Source: Nocardioides lianchengensis
GTDB taxonomy: Bacteria; Actinomycetota; Actinomycetes; Propionibacteriales; Nocardioidaceae
Assembly (NCBI RefSeq): GCF_900101465.1
Contig: NZ_FMZM01000003.1
Location: 62,001-126,000 of the forward strand
Direction of reading: 5' to 3'
DNA length: 64,000 nucleotides
The translations under genes and the position numbers were made by a program. The notes beneath the pieces are model-generated. The model saw only the letters and a list, made by a program, of their open reading frames with translations, did not search any database and had not been told where the DNA came from. This document shows positions 34,331-42,028 of this stretch, piece after piece (within the stretch, counting starts at the first letter, position 1; each line of letters starts with the position of its first letter).

Positions 34331-34846
34331 ATGGTGGCGCAGGCGATTCCCGCCCGGATCCGGTGGGCGGTCGAGTTCATGGACGTCCAACCCTCGGATC
34401 ATGTCCTCGAGATCGGCTGCGGACCCGGGGCCGGGGCCGAGGCGATCTGCAGCAAGCTGGAGACCGGCAAGCTGTTCGCGATCGACCGGTCGGAGTCGGG
34501 GGTCGACCGCACGAAGCGCCGCTGCGCGAAGTACGTCGACGCCGGCCGGCTGACGGTCCGCCAGATCGACCTGGCGACGCTGCGGGTGCCGGTGAAGCGG
34601 CTGACGAAGGTCTACGCCTTCAACGTCAACCTCTTCTGGGTGCGCGACTGCGCCGACGAGATCGCGCTGCTCCACGAGCGGGTGCTGCCGGGTGGCGCAG
34701 TCTTCCTGTTCTACGAGGTCAAGTTCCCCGACCAGATGCCGACCGTGGTCGAGAAGGCCTCGGCGGCCCTCGCCGGTGGCGGCTTCCGGGTCTCGGTCGT
34801 CGAGCAGAAGGCACCCGCCGTCGTCGGCATCATCGGGCGTCGGTGA
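34331..34846 (+). CDS. Class I SAM-dependent methyltransferase
   Basis: This 171-residue Rossmann-fold methyltransferase has motif I VLEIGCGPGAGAEA, the motif II acidic residue in FAIDRSESGVD, and a later strand KVYAFNVNLFW. No substrate-recognition domain is present, so the target is unknown. It probably has its own promoter (CAGGCT seven bases before ATG). Confidence 0.8.
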   Translation: MVAQAIPARIRWAVEFMDVQPSDHVLEIGCGPGAGAEAICSKLETGKLFAIDRSESGVDRTKRRCAKYVDAGRLTVRQIDLATLRVPVKRLTKVYAFNVNLFWVRDCADEIALLHERVLPGGAVFLFYEVKFPDQMPTVVEKASAALAGGGFRVSVVEQKAPAVVGIIGRR

Positions 34847-34858
34847 AGGCTTTCGCCT

Positions 34859-34883
34859 AATAGATTCCTTCCATAAGGCTATT
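34859..34883 (+). promoter_or_regulatory. AT-rich inverted repeat upstream of the SatD-like gene
   Basis: AATAG and CCTT on the left pair with AAGG and CTATT on the right, with a three-base bulge and loop CCAT. It is unusually AT-rich for this DNA and lies about 45 bases before GTG 34930. A possible -10 (TAGTCT) is at 34892-34897. It is a candidate autoregulatory operator for the HTH-bearing SatD-like protein. Confidence 0.4.
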
Positions 34884-34929
34884 TCCTGATCTAGTCTGTC
34901 CATCAGGGACCAGCCGAGGAGGAGGCACC

Positions 34930-35529
34930 GTGACCGTCCTGGTGCTCACCATCGACCAGCGCGACAGCCGGCACGGCGTCGACCGCGTGCCCGCCGCGCT
35001 GGAGCTGCTGGCCGACATCCCGGTGCTCCGCGGCTTCGAGCGGACCGCCGGCGACGAGCTCCAAGGAGTCCTCGACGATCCCGCCGCCCTGCCGCGGGCG
35101 GTCGAGCCGCTGCTGCGCGACGCCGGCTGGAGCATCGGCGTGGGCGCCGGGCCGGTGGACCAGCCGCTCCCCGCGCACGCCCGCGCGGGGTCCGGCCCGG
35201 CGTACCTCCACGCGCGCAACGCGGTCACCGCCGCCAAGACCGGGCCCTGGCACCTGCGGGTCGTCGGCGACCACCCGGGCGCCCGTCAGCTGGAGTCGGC
35301 CCTGTGGCTGTGGGCGGCCGTCCTTGCCCGCCGTACGGCGCGGGGCTGGGAGGTGGCCGACCTCGTCGACACCGGCCTGTCGTACGACGAGACCGCCCGC
35401 CGCCTCGGCATCAGCCAGTCGGCCGTCAGCCAGCGCGCCCAGGCCGCCGGCCTCGTCGAAGGACGCCGCGCGCGCGAGCTGGTCACCCACCTCGCCGCCA
35501 CCGTGCTCGCCCCTCAGGAGGTCTCGTGA
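34930..35529 (+). CDS. SatD-family protein with C-terminal helix-turn-helix
   Basis: This 199-residue protein has, in the first 110 residues, SatD-family features: an acidic strand start VLTIDQRDS, TAGDELQGVL, SIGVGAGPV and GSGPAYLHARNAVTAAK. The C-terminal part (about 135-185) is a helix-turn-helix, SYDETARRLGISQSAVSQRA. GAGGAGGAGG precedes GTG 34930. The next gene, a membrane protein, overlaps its stop (GTGA); SatD proteins are commonly paired with small membrane proteins. A regulator sensing a nucleotide or stress is possible; the biochemical role is unknown. Confidence 0.65.
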   Translation: MTVLVLTIDQRDSRHGVDRVPAALELLADIPVLRGFERTAGDELQGVLDDPAALPRAVEPLLRDAGWSIGVGAGPVDQPLPAHARAGSGPAYLHARNAVTAAKTGPWHLRVVGDHPGARQLESALWLWAAVLARRTARGWEVADLVDTGLSYDETARRLGISQSAVSQRAQAAGLVEGRRARELVTHLAATVLAPQEVS

Positions 35530-36086
35530 CCACGGACACCGCCGGCCTGGTCGTCCTCGTCCTGCTGGGCGCGGCCCTGGTCGCGGCCGCCGTAGGGTGG
35601 ACGGCCGCCGGCCGCGCCGTCTGGGTGCCCTCCTCCGTCGCCCTGCTGGCGGCGACCACGATCACCGCGGCCGCCGCGCCCGAGGTGGAGGTGGCGGGCC
35701 GCGGCGGCACGACCCTGCTCGTCGTCCTCGCCGGCGCCGTGGCCGTGGTCGGCGGCGGACCGCTGACCTCCCTCGTCTTCGCCTGGGTGGACCGTCAGGA
35801 CCACCCAGCGACCGGCGACCAGCAGCCGATCCACACCGCCGGCTCCGTGCTGCGCGGCGGCGCCTGGATCGGGGCGCTCGAGCGCACCGCCGTCTTCGCC
35901 AGCCTGGTCGGCGGCCTGACCGAGGGCCTGGCCATCGCCCTGGCGGTCAAGGGTCTGGGCCGCTATCCCGAGCTGCGCAGCGGCGCGTCCGCGGGCGCCG
36001 CCGAGCGGTTCATCATCGGCACCTTCACCAGCGTCCTGTGGGCCTGCGCCTGCGCGGGCGTCGTCTGGCTGGTCGGCACCGGCTGA
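35526..36086 (+). CDS. Integral membrane protein paired with the SatD-like gene
   Basis: This 186-residue protein has about five helices (10-32, 35-55, 65-90, 115-140, 160-182). It contains LTEGLAIALAVKGLGRYPELR, as seen in membrane proteins encoded beside SatD genes, and no enzyme motif. GTG 35526 overlaps the previous stop. Sixty bases separate it from the AAA+ ATPase gene, so co-transcription with the downstream module is possible. Confidence 0.65.
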   Translation: MTTDTAGLVVLVLLGAALVAAAVGWTAAGRAVWVPSSVALLAATTITAAAAPEVEVAGRGGTTLLVVLAGAVAVVGGGPLTSLVFAWVDRQDHPATGDQQPIHTAGSVLRGGAWIGALERTAVFASLVGGLTEGLAIALAVKGLGRYPELRSGASAGAAERFIIGTFTSVLWACACAGVVWLVGTG

Positions 36087-36145
36087 GCGGCCGGGCTGAC
36101 ACCGTACGCCGGACACGACCAGCGGCCTCGTGCGATCCTGACCCC

Positions 36146-38008
36146 GTGGAGACCCTGGCCGCCCGGCTCACGAACGCCGTCGAGCGACGGGCCGAGTCCG
36201 GCTGGGACCAGGCCGCGACCGCCCGGGCGGCGCTGGCCGCGATCACCGTCGACGGCAGCGACCCCGACCTGGACGCCGCCCTCAAGACCGTCCGCCACCA
36301 GTTCGGCCTGAGCGACCCCGACGCCGCCCTCCTGGAGGTCGCGGCCACCGCCGAGCAGAGCGTCAGCGGCCACCTGGTCCTCGGGCTGCTGGCCGGCGAC
36401 GGCCACCCCGGCCGGCCGACGGTCGCCGTCGCGCTCGAACTGGCCGGGCTGCCCGCCGACGCGCGCTCCGCGCGCGCCCACTTCGGCGAGCGCTCGCCCC
36501 TGGTCCGCTTCGGCCTGGCCACGGTCGCCGGCACCGACGTCCTGCTCAGCCGACGGGTCGTCGTCACGGAGCGGGTCTCCGCCTTCCTCGCGGGCGACGA
36601 CCTGCCGGCCCGGTCGGTGCTCGGTCTCCTGCTCGACGGCGTGCCGGTGGCGGTCGAGGGCACCGACCTGCTGGTCTCGGCGCTGCAGGCCGGCCAGCGC
36701 CTGGTCTGGGTGCACGCGCCCGGCGGCGGCGCCGGCGCCGCGATGGCCACCGCCGCCTGCCACCAGCTCGGCGTGTCGTGCCTGATCGCCGACCTCGGCC
36801 GCCTCGACCCGTCCGCCTCGGTCCAGGACGCCGTCCTCGACCTGCTCGTGGAGTGCGGGCTCTCCGGCACCGTGCTGGTGCTGGTCGGCGCCGAGAAGGC
36901 CCGGGCCGACGCCTACACGCGCTCGGTCGTCCCGGTGGTGGCGGTCAGCACCGAGCCCTGGGACCCGGCCTGGCCGGCCGACCTGCCGCTGACCGTGCCC
37001 GCGCCGCGCCTGTCGGTCGCCGAGCGGCAGGCGGTCTGGGAGCCGATGCTCGGCGGGTTGTCGGCGAGCCGCGAGATCACGGGCATGCCGCTCTCCCCCG
37101 AGCAGATCGTCGCCGTCGGCCGGCACGCCGCGACCACCGCGACCCTGCACGGTGAGGACGGCGTCTCCGCCGAGCGGGTGCGGCACTCCGCCCGCGAGCT
37201 GAGCCGCGGCCGGTCCGTGCGCGCCAACGCCGGGTCCTCGGTCGGCCTGAACGACCTCGTGCTCCCGCCGGCCGCCCTCGGCGAGGTGACCCGGATGCTC
37301 GACTGGGCCCGCTTCCGCGACGAGGTCGTGGCGATGGGTCCGCTGCACGGCAAGGGCGGCAAGGGCATCGGCATCTGCGCCCTGTTCTCCGGCCCGCCCG
37401 GCACCGGCAAGACCCTCGCGGCCCACGTCGTGGCCGACTCGCTCGGCATGGACCTCTACCAGGTCGACCTCTCCACGATCGTCGACAAGTACATCGGCGA
37501 GACCGAGAAGAACCTGGAGAAGGTCTTCGCCGAGGCCGAGGCCACCAACGCCGTGCTCTTCTTCGACGAGGCGGACGCGCTCTTCGGGTCCCGTTCCGAG
37601 GTCAAGGACGCCAAGGACCGCTACGCCAACCAGGAGATCGCCTACCTCCTGCAGCGGATGGAGCAGTTCGACGGCATCACCGTGCTGGCCAGCAACCTGC
37701 GGGGCAACCTCGACCCCGCGTTCGCCCGGCGGCTGCACTTCATGGTCGCCTTCCCGGACCCCGACCAGCCCACCCGGCACCGGCTGTGGACCCACCACCT
37801 CGCCGACGTCCCGGTCGACGCCGACGACCCGGTCGACGTCGAGTGGCTCAGCAACTCGGTCGAGCTGGCCGGCGGCGACATCCGCAACATGGTCCTCGCG
37901 GCCGTCTACGCCGCGGTCGCCGAGGGCGGCGCGGTCGGCATGCGGCACGTCTACGACGCCGTACGACGCGAGCACATCAAGCTCGGACGGCGCCCTCCCG
38001 TTCGCTGA
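36146..38008 (+). CDS. AAA+ ATPase of the contractile-injection-system type
   Basis: This 620-residue protein has a non-ATPase N-terminal part (1-375) with a degenerate P-loop-like region (WVHAPGGGAGAAMATAA), followed by one AAA+ domain. Walker A is GPPGTGKT at 416-423, Walker B is LFFDEAD with Asp474, the pore-loop-like segment is YIGETEKN, and the arginine finger region is NLDPAFARRLHF. This arrangement is like the AAA+ proteins of phage-tail-like injection systems (Afp15-like). The DUF4157 gene follows 73 bases later. It may remodel or load that protein; a general chaperone role is the alternative. GTG 36146 lacks a strong ribosome-binding site. Confidence 0.75.
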   Translation: METLAARLTNAVERRAESGWDQAATARAALAAITVDGSDPDLDAALKTVRHQFGLSDPDAALLEVAATAEQSVSGHLVLGLLAGDGHPGRPTVAVALELAGLPADARSARAHFGERSPLVRFGLATVAGTDVLLSRRVVVTERVSAFLAGDDLPARSVLGLLLDGVPVAVEGTDLLVSALQAGQRLVWVHAPGGGAGAAMATAACHQLGVSCLIADLGRLDPSASVQDAVLDLLVECGLSGTVLVLVGAEKARADAYTRSVVPVVAVSTEPWDPAWPADLPLTVPAPRLSVAERQAVWEPMLGGLSASREITGMPLSPEQIVAVGRHAATTATLHGEDGVSAERVRHSARELSRGRSVRANAGSSVGLNDLVLPPAALGEVTRMLDWARFRDEVVAMGPLHGKGGKGIGICALFSGPPGTGKTLAAHVVADSLGMDLYQVDLSTIVDKYIGETEKNLEKVFAEAEATNAVLFFDEADALFGSRSEVKDAKDRYANQEIAYLLQRMEQFDGITVLASNLRGNLDPAFARRLHFMVAFPDPDQPTRHRLWTHHLADVPVDADDPVDVEWLSNSVELAGGDIRNMVLAAVYAAVAEGGAVGMRHVYDAVRREHIKLGRRPPVR

Positions 38009-38069
38009 GACCGGCGAACGCCGTCGGCAAAAGGTCGGCGGTTCGCCGGACGTACGGGTCCGCAGGGTC

Positions 38070-38075
38070 CAGACT
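38070..38075 (+). promoter_or_regulatory. Possible -10 for a separate leaderless transcript
   Basis: CAGACT ends six bases before ATG 38082. If real, the DUF4157 gene can be transcribed apart from the ATPase gene. Confidence 0.3.
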
Positions 38076-38081
38076 TCATCC

Positions 38082-40055
38082 ATGAGCACGGAGCGCGATC
38101 ACGTCGCGCAGCCCGCCCCCGCCCCGACCGTCCAGCGCGCGGCGGCCGAGGTCGCGACCCCTGCGGCGCCCGTCCCGCTGCCCGCGGCCGGACCGGCCAT
38201 CGGCAGCCTGGTCGTGGGCCACGCCGAGGACCGTGCTGAGGCCGACGCCGACAAGATGGCCGACGTCGCCCTCTCCCGCCTGCGGCGCCTCGAGATCGGT
38301 GGCGCGCCTGCTGACTCCGCTCCTGACGTCCACCAGCACGGTCCCGGCTGCGATCACCTGCGTCGCTCCCCCGCCCCCAGCGGCAGCCCGGTCGTCGGCT
38401 ACGAGGGCGGTGCCCTCGACTCCGGCACCAGCTCGGCCATCGAGAGCCGCCGGGGATCCGGCAAGCCGCTCGACGCCGAGGTGCGGCGCCGGATGGAGGG
38501 CGCTTTCGGCGCCAGCTTCTCGGGCGTTCGCATCCACGCCGACGACTCCGCCGCCAAGCTGAACACCGCCGTCTCCGCCCGCGCGTTCACCACCGGCAAG
38601 GACGTCTTCTTCGGCAAGGGCCAGTACGCGCCCGGCACCGCCTCGGGCGACAAGGTGCTCGCCCACGAGCTGGCCCACACGCTGCAGCCGTCCGGTGGCG
38701 CGCAGCGGTTGGTCTCGGAGCGCTCGCGCGCCGCCGTCTCCCGCGGAGTCGCGGTCTCGGACCAGATCCGGCGGGTCAACTGGAAGTTCTGGAAGAAGAC
38801 CCCCGAGGAGCAGGCGGCCGCCGACCAGAAGAAGCAGGACGCGGCGGACAAGAAGGCGAACACGGCCTACTCCGGGCCCTCCGGCGCCGTTCCCTCGCTC
38901 GGCAAGGAGGTCGGCAAGGGCGTGGCCGGCGTCGGCCTCGTCGCGGGGGCCACGGTGGCCAGCATGGTGACCGGCCAGGCCGCGCTGAGCGGCCTGAGCG
39001 GCCAGACCAGCGGCGGCCTGGTGAGCGGCGACTCCGGTGTCGTCGGCAGCCTGTCCGGTAGCACCCTGCGCGACGAGGGCCAGGAGTTCGGCGACCAGGG
39101 CGCCACGGCTCTCGGCAACCGCAAGGGCAAGTCCCAGGGCATGAGCGGCGCGCTCGGCGCCGCGGGTGCCGCCAAGGCGGGCGTCGAGACGGCGTACGTC
39201 GTCAGCGCGGCCGGCGGCAGCTCCGCAGCCAAGCTCGGCATGAAGGGCGCGCTCGAGCTCGGCAAGGGTGCGGGCGACGCCGCCCTGCGCGGCGCCGCCG
39301 GCGGCCTCGGCATCGCCACCGGCGCGGTGACGACACTCCAGGGGCTCTGGAAGGGCTACAAGGCGGGCAAGAAGCTCTGGGCGCTCACCCGTGGCAAGGG
39401 CCGCAGGATGCTCTCCGGGCAGGGCCCGTTGTGGAAGCAGGCGATCGTCAAGGCGCAGCGCTACAAGCTGGCGATCGCGGCCGCCAAGACGGCCCTGGGC
39501 GTGCTCGGCATCGCCGCGGGCGCGCTCGTCCTGGCCAGCAACCCGGTCGGGTGGGGCATCGGTCTCGCCGCGGCCATCGTCGGCGGCGGGATGGCGATCG
39601 CCAAGATCGTCGGCAAGGTCAAGGACGCCAAGAAGCGGGCTCAGATCTCCGAGGACATCAAGGCCGGCAAACCGCTCGAGAGCGCGGTGCTGCCCGAGAT
39701 CCCGAAGAAGGAGCTGCCTGGCGCTGCCGCACCGACCGTGCGCGAGAAGTCCCGCAAGGAGGCGATCGAGCACGCCAACACGGTCGCCCGGGAGGCCTCC
39801 GACCTGGGCGCGCTGGCGGGCACCATGCGACACGCGCTGGCGGCCGGCGGCGACTGGGCGATCGTCCCGGCTGCGGCCGAGCTCGACGAGGAGCACGGCG
39901 TCCCGATCGAGCAGACCCTCGCCACCGACGGGCAGCAGCAGATGCACGACAGCTTCATGCTCCTCGCCTCCATCGGCGTGAAGGCCGAGGAGGCGCTCTC
40001 CGACTCCGGGCAGGACCTGATCGAGAAGAAGATCTCGCTGGTCGAGGCCCTGTGA
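38082..40055 (+). CDS. DUF4157 / eCIS-core protein with hydrophobic segments
   Basis: This 657-residue protein has a Pro/Ala-rich N-terminus. The DUF4157 (eCIS core) domain is at about 128-205, with GVRIHADDSAAKLNTAVSARAFTTG in two halves and the zinc-protease-like HELAHTLQ (HELAH 195-199). The rest is largely Ala/Gly-rich: hydrophobic stretches at about 278-300 and 463-512 (LGVLGIAAGALVLASNPVGW) could insert in a membrane, and the last 130 residues are helical. DUF4157 marks cargo of extracellular contractile injection systems in many bacteria. A toxin or structural cargo is plausible; no known toxin fold is evident. Its stop overlaps the next gene. Confidence 0.75.
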   Translation: MSTERDHVAQPAPAPTVQRAAAEVATPAAPVPLPAAGPAIGSLVVGHAEDRAEADADKMADVALSRLRRLEIGGAPADSAPDVHQHGPGCDHLRRSPAPSGSPVVGYEGGALDSGTSSAIESRRGSGKPLDAEVRRRMEGAFGASFSGVRIHADDSAAKLNTAVSARAFTTGKDVFFGKGQYAPGTASGDKVLAHELAHTLQPSGGAQRLVSERSRAAVSRGVAVSDQIRRVNWKFWKKTPEEQAAADQKKQDAADKKANTAYSGPSGAVPSLGKEVGKGVAGVGLVAGATVASMVTGQAALSGLSGQTSGGLVSGDSGVVGSLSGSTLRDEGQEFGDQGATALGNRKGKSQGMSGALGAAGAAKAGVETAYVVSAAGGSSAAKLGMKGALELGKGAGDAALRGAAGGLGIATGAVTTLQGLWKGYKAGKKLWALTRGKGRRMLSGQGPLWKQAIVKAQRYKLAIAAAKTALGVLGIAAGALVLASNPVGWGIGLAAAIVGGGMAIAKIVGKVKDAKKRAQISEDIKAGKPLESAVLPEIPKKELPGAAAPTVREKSRKEAIEHANTVAREASDLGALAGTMRHALAAGGDWAIVPAAAELDEEHGVPIEQTLATDGQQQMHDSFMLLASIGVKAEEALSDSGQDLIEKKISLVEAL

Positions 40056-40582
40056 CGGAGCAGGATCCCGCCCACCGGCTGTTGGGCCTGCTCGCCGACG
40101 AGCTCCACGCCGCCGACATTCCCGGCTGGGTGCTTCCCCCCGTCGGTGACGCGCCCGCCCAGCTGGTGGTGCCCATCGGCGACGGCGACGCGCCCGAGGA
40201 GCCGACCGTCCTCGTCTGCTTCCTGCCCGGGCACGACGACCCGGCCGTGCTGCAGTACATGACCGTGCTCGACCACGACGTTCCCCTGGCCGCCGTGCCG
40301 ACCGTGGCCCGGCTGCTGCACCTGCTCAACACCAACCTGGTGGTGACGGGATTCGAGGTGGGTGAGACCTTCTCCTCCGTCGTCTTCCGCCACAACCAGG
40401 CGGTCTCGGTCGACCCGCTCGACCCGGCCGTCGTCGCCTGGACGCTGACCATGGTCGCTCACGCAGTCGTGCACTACGACGCGCTGGTCGCCGCGGCCTG
40501 CGCCGGCACCGAGATGGCGGAGCTGTCCCGGTCCTTCGCTGGGATCCAAGCCGCGATCTTCGCGCCCGACGCGCCGGAGTAG
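40052..40582 (+). CDS. CesT/YbjN-like secretion-chaperone-fold protein
   Basis: This 176-residue acidic protein has the helix-strands-helix order of the YbjN/type III chaperone fold: an N-terminal amphipathic helix, beta-rich AQLVVPIG and PTVLVCFLPG, then the family-like LLHLLNTNLVVTGFEVGE, a strand FSSVVFRHN and a final long helix. The GTG start overlaps the DUF4157 gene stop (GTGA), which points to a dedicated chaperone or partner of that large protein. It is assigned by pattern only. Confidence 0.6.
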   Translation: MTEQDPAHRLLGLLADELHAADIPGWVLPPVGDAPAQLVVPIGDGDAPEEPTVLVCFLPGHDDPAVLQYMTVLDHDVPLAAVPTVARLLHLLNTNLVVTGFEVGETFSSVVFRHNQAVSVDPLDPAVVAWTLTMVAHAVVHYDALVAAACAGTEMAELSRSFAGIQAAIFAPDAPE

Positions 40583-40641
40583 AGCGCCGGGCGAGGGGCG
40601 GCGAGACACCGGCAGCGTCGGGTCCCGCGGCGCCCGCCGTA

Positions 40642-42021
40642 CTAGGCCGGACCGACCACCGCGAGGATCTCGCGCTGGCCGAAGATCTCGGCCGCGATGG
40701 CCCGCACGTCCTCGACGGTGACGGCGTCGATGCGGGCCATCACCTCGTCGATGCTGAGCAGCTCGTCGTAGACCAGCTCGGCCTTGCCGATCCGCGACAT
40801 CCGGGAGCCGGAGTCCTCGAGGCCGAGGACCAGGCCGCCGCGGAGCTGGCCCTTGCCGCGGGACAGCTCCTCGGCGGAGATGCCCTCCTCGGCGACCTTG
40901 GCCAGCTCGGCCCGGACCACCGAGAGCACGTCGTCGAGCTTGCTCGGCAAGCAGCCCACCGAGACCCCGACCAGACCGGAGTCGGCGTGGTGGCTGGCGA
41001 AGGAGAAGACCGAGTAGGCCAGGCCCCGCCGCTCGCGCACCTCCTGGAACAGGCGGCTCGACGTACCGCCGCCGAGGGCGGTGTTGAGCACGCCCAGCGC
41101 GAAGCGCCGGTCGTCGTTGCGAGGCAGGCCCTTCATCCCGAGGACCACGTTGACCTGCTCGAACGGACGGGTCGCCTCGACGGTGCCCGGGTGCACGCGC
41201 AGCGCCTTGCCGGAGCCGCGGGGAGCCACCGGGGCCTCGTCGCCGCTGAGGAAGTCGCGACGGGCGAAGGAGCGCTTGACCTGGCGCACCAGGGCGGCGT
41301 GATCGACGTTGCCGGCGACCGCGACGACCATGTTGGCCGGCCGGTAGTGCTTGCGGTAGAAGCGGAGGATCTGCTGGCGGGTCAGCGCGCCGATCGAGTC
41401 GACGGTGCCGCCGATGTCGCGCCCCAGGGGCGACGTCGCGCCCCAGGCCTGCGCGGCGAAGAGGTTGTGCACCACGTCGTCGGGGTCGTCGTCGTGCATC
41501 GCGAGCTCGTCGAGGATGACGTCGCGCTCGGCCTCGACGTCCTCGTCGGTGATCTCGGAGCTGGTGATCATGTCGCCGAGCACGTCGACGGCCAGCGGCA
41601 GGTCCTCGTCGAGGACCCGCGCGTGGAAGACGGTGTACTCCTTGGCGGTGAAGGCGTTGAACTCGCCGCCGACCGCGTCGAGCGCGATCGAGATGTCGAG
41701 CGCGGAGCGCTCCGCCGTGCCCTTGAAGAGCAGGTGCTCCAGGAAGTGCGAGCAGCCGTGCAGGGTCGCACTCTCGTCGCGCGAGCCGACGCCGACCCAG
41801 ACCCCGATCGCGGCCGAGCGGGCACCGGCGAGGTGCTCGCTGATGACCCGCAGCCCGCCGGGCAGGACGGTACGACGCACCAGCGACGTCACCTGGCCGT
41901 CGGCGTCGCGGACGGTCTGCAGGGTCTTCGTCGAGCCGGTCCTGCGGGGCGACTTCTGGGGAGAACGGGCCGACCGGCCAGCAGTTGCCTGCTGGCCGGT
42001 CGGCTCGGTGCGGGGTGCCAC
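40642..42021 (-). CDS. M16-family zinc peptidase
   Basis: This 459-residue processing-peptidase-like M16 protein has the inverted zinc motif HFLEH at residues 92-96 with the distal Glu about 76 residues on (VEAERDVILDELA). The second, inactive-type domain contains GGTSSRLFQEVRERRGLAYS. Residues 1-45 are a basic, low-complexity extension. It follows pnp by seven bases, the usual actinobacterial arrangement (Rv2782c-like). GTG 42021 is the start. Confidence 0.9.
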   Translation of the reverse strand: MAPRTEPTGQQATAGRSARSPQKSPRRTGSTKTLQTVRDADGQVTSLVRRTVLPGGLRVISEHLAGARSAAIGVWVGVGSRDESATLHGCSHFLEHLLFKGTAERSALDISIALDAVGGEFNAFTAKEYTVFHARVLDEDLPLAVDVLGDMITSSEITDEDVEAERDVILDELAMHDDDPDDVVHNLFAAQAWGATSPLGRDIGGTVDSIGALTRQQILRFYRKHYRPANMVVAVAGNVDHAALVRQVKRSFARRDFLSGDEAPVAPRGSGKALRVHPGTVEATRPFEQVNVVLGMKGLPRNDDRRFALGVLNTALGGGTSSRLFQEVRERRGLAYSVFSFASHHADSGLVGVSVGCLPSKLDDVLSVVRAELAKVAEEGISAEELSRGKGQLRGGLVLGLEDSGSRMSRIGKAELVYDELLSIDEVMARIDAVTVEDVRAIAAEIFGQREILAVVGPA

Positions 42022-42028
42022 GTGGAGG

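Noticed and set aside
36146..40582. Complete contractile injection system
   Set aside because: I looked for sheath, tube, baseplate or spike genes on both strands around the locus and found none. Only the ATPase, DUF4157 and chaperone-like genes are present.
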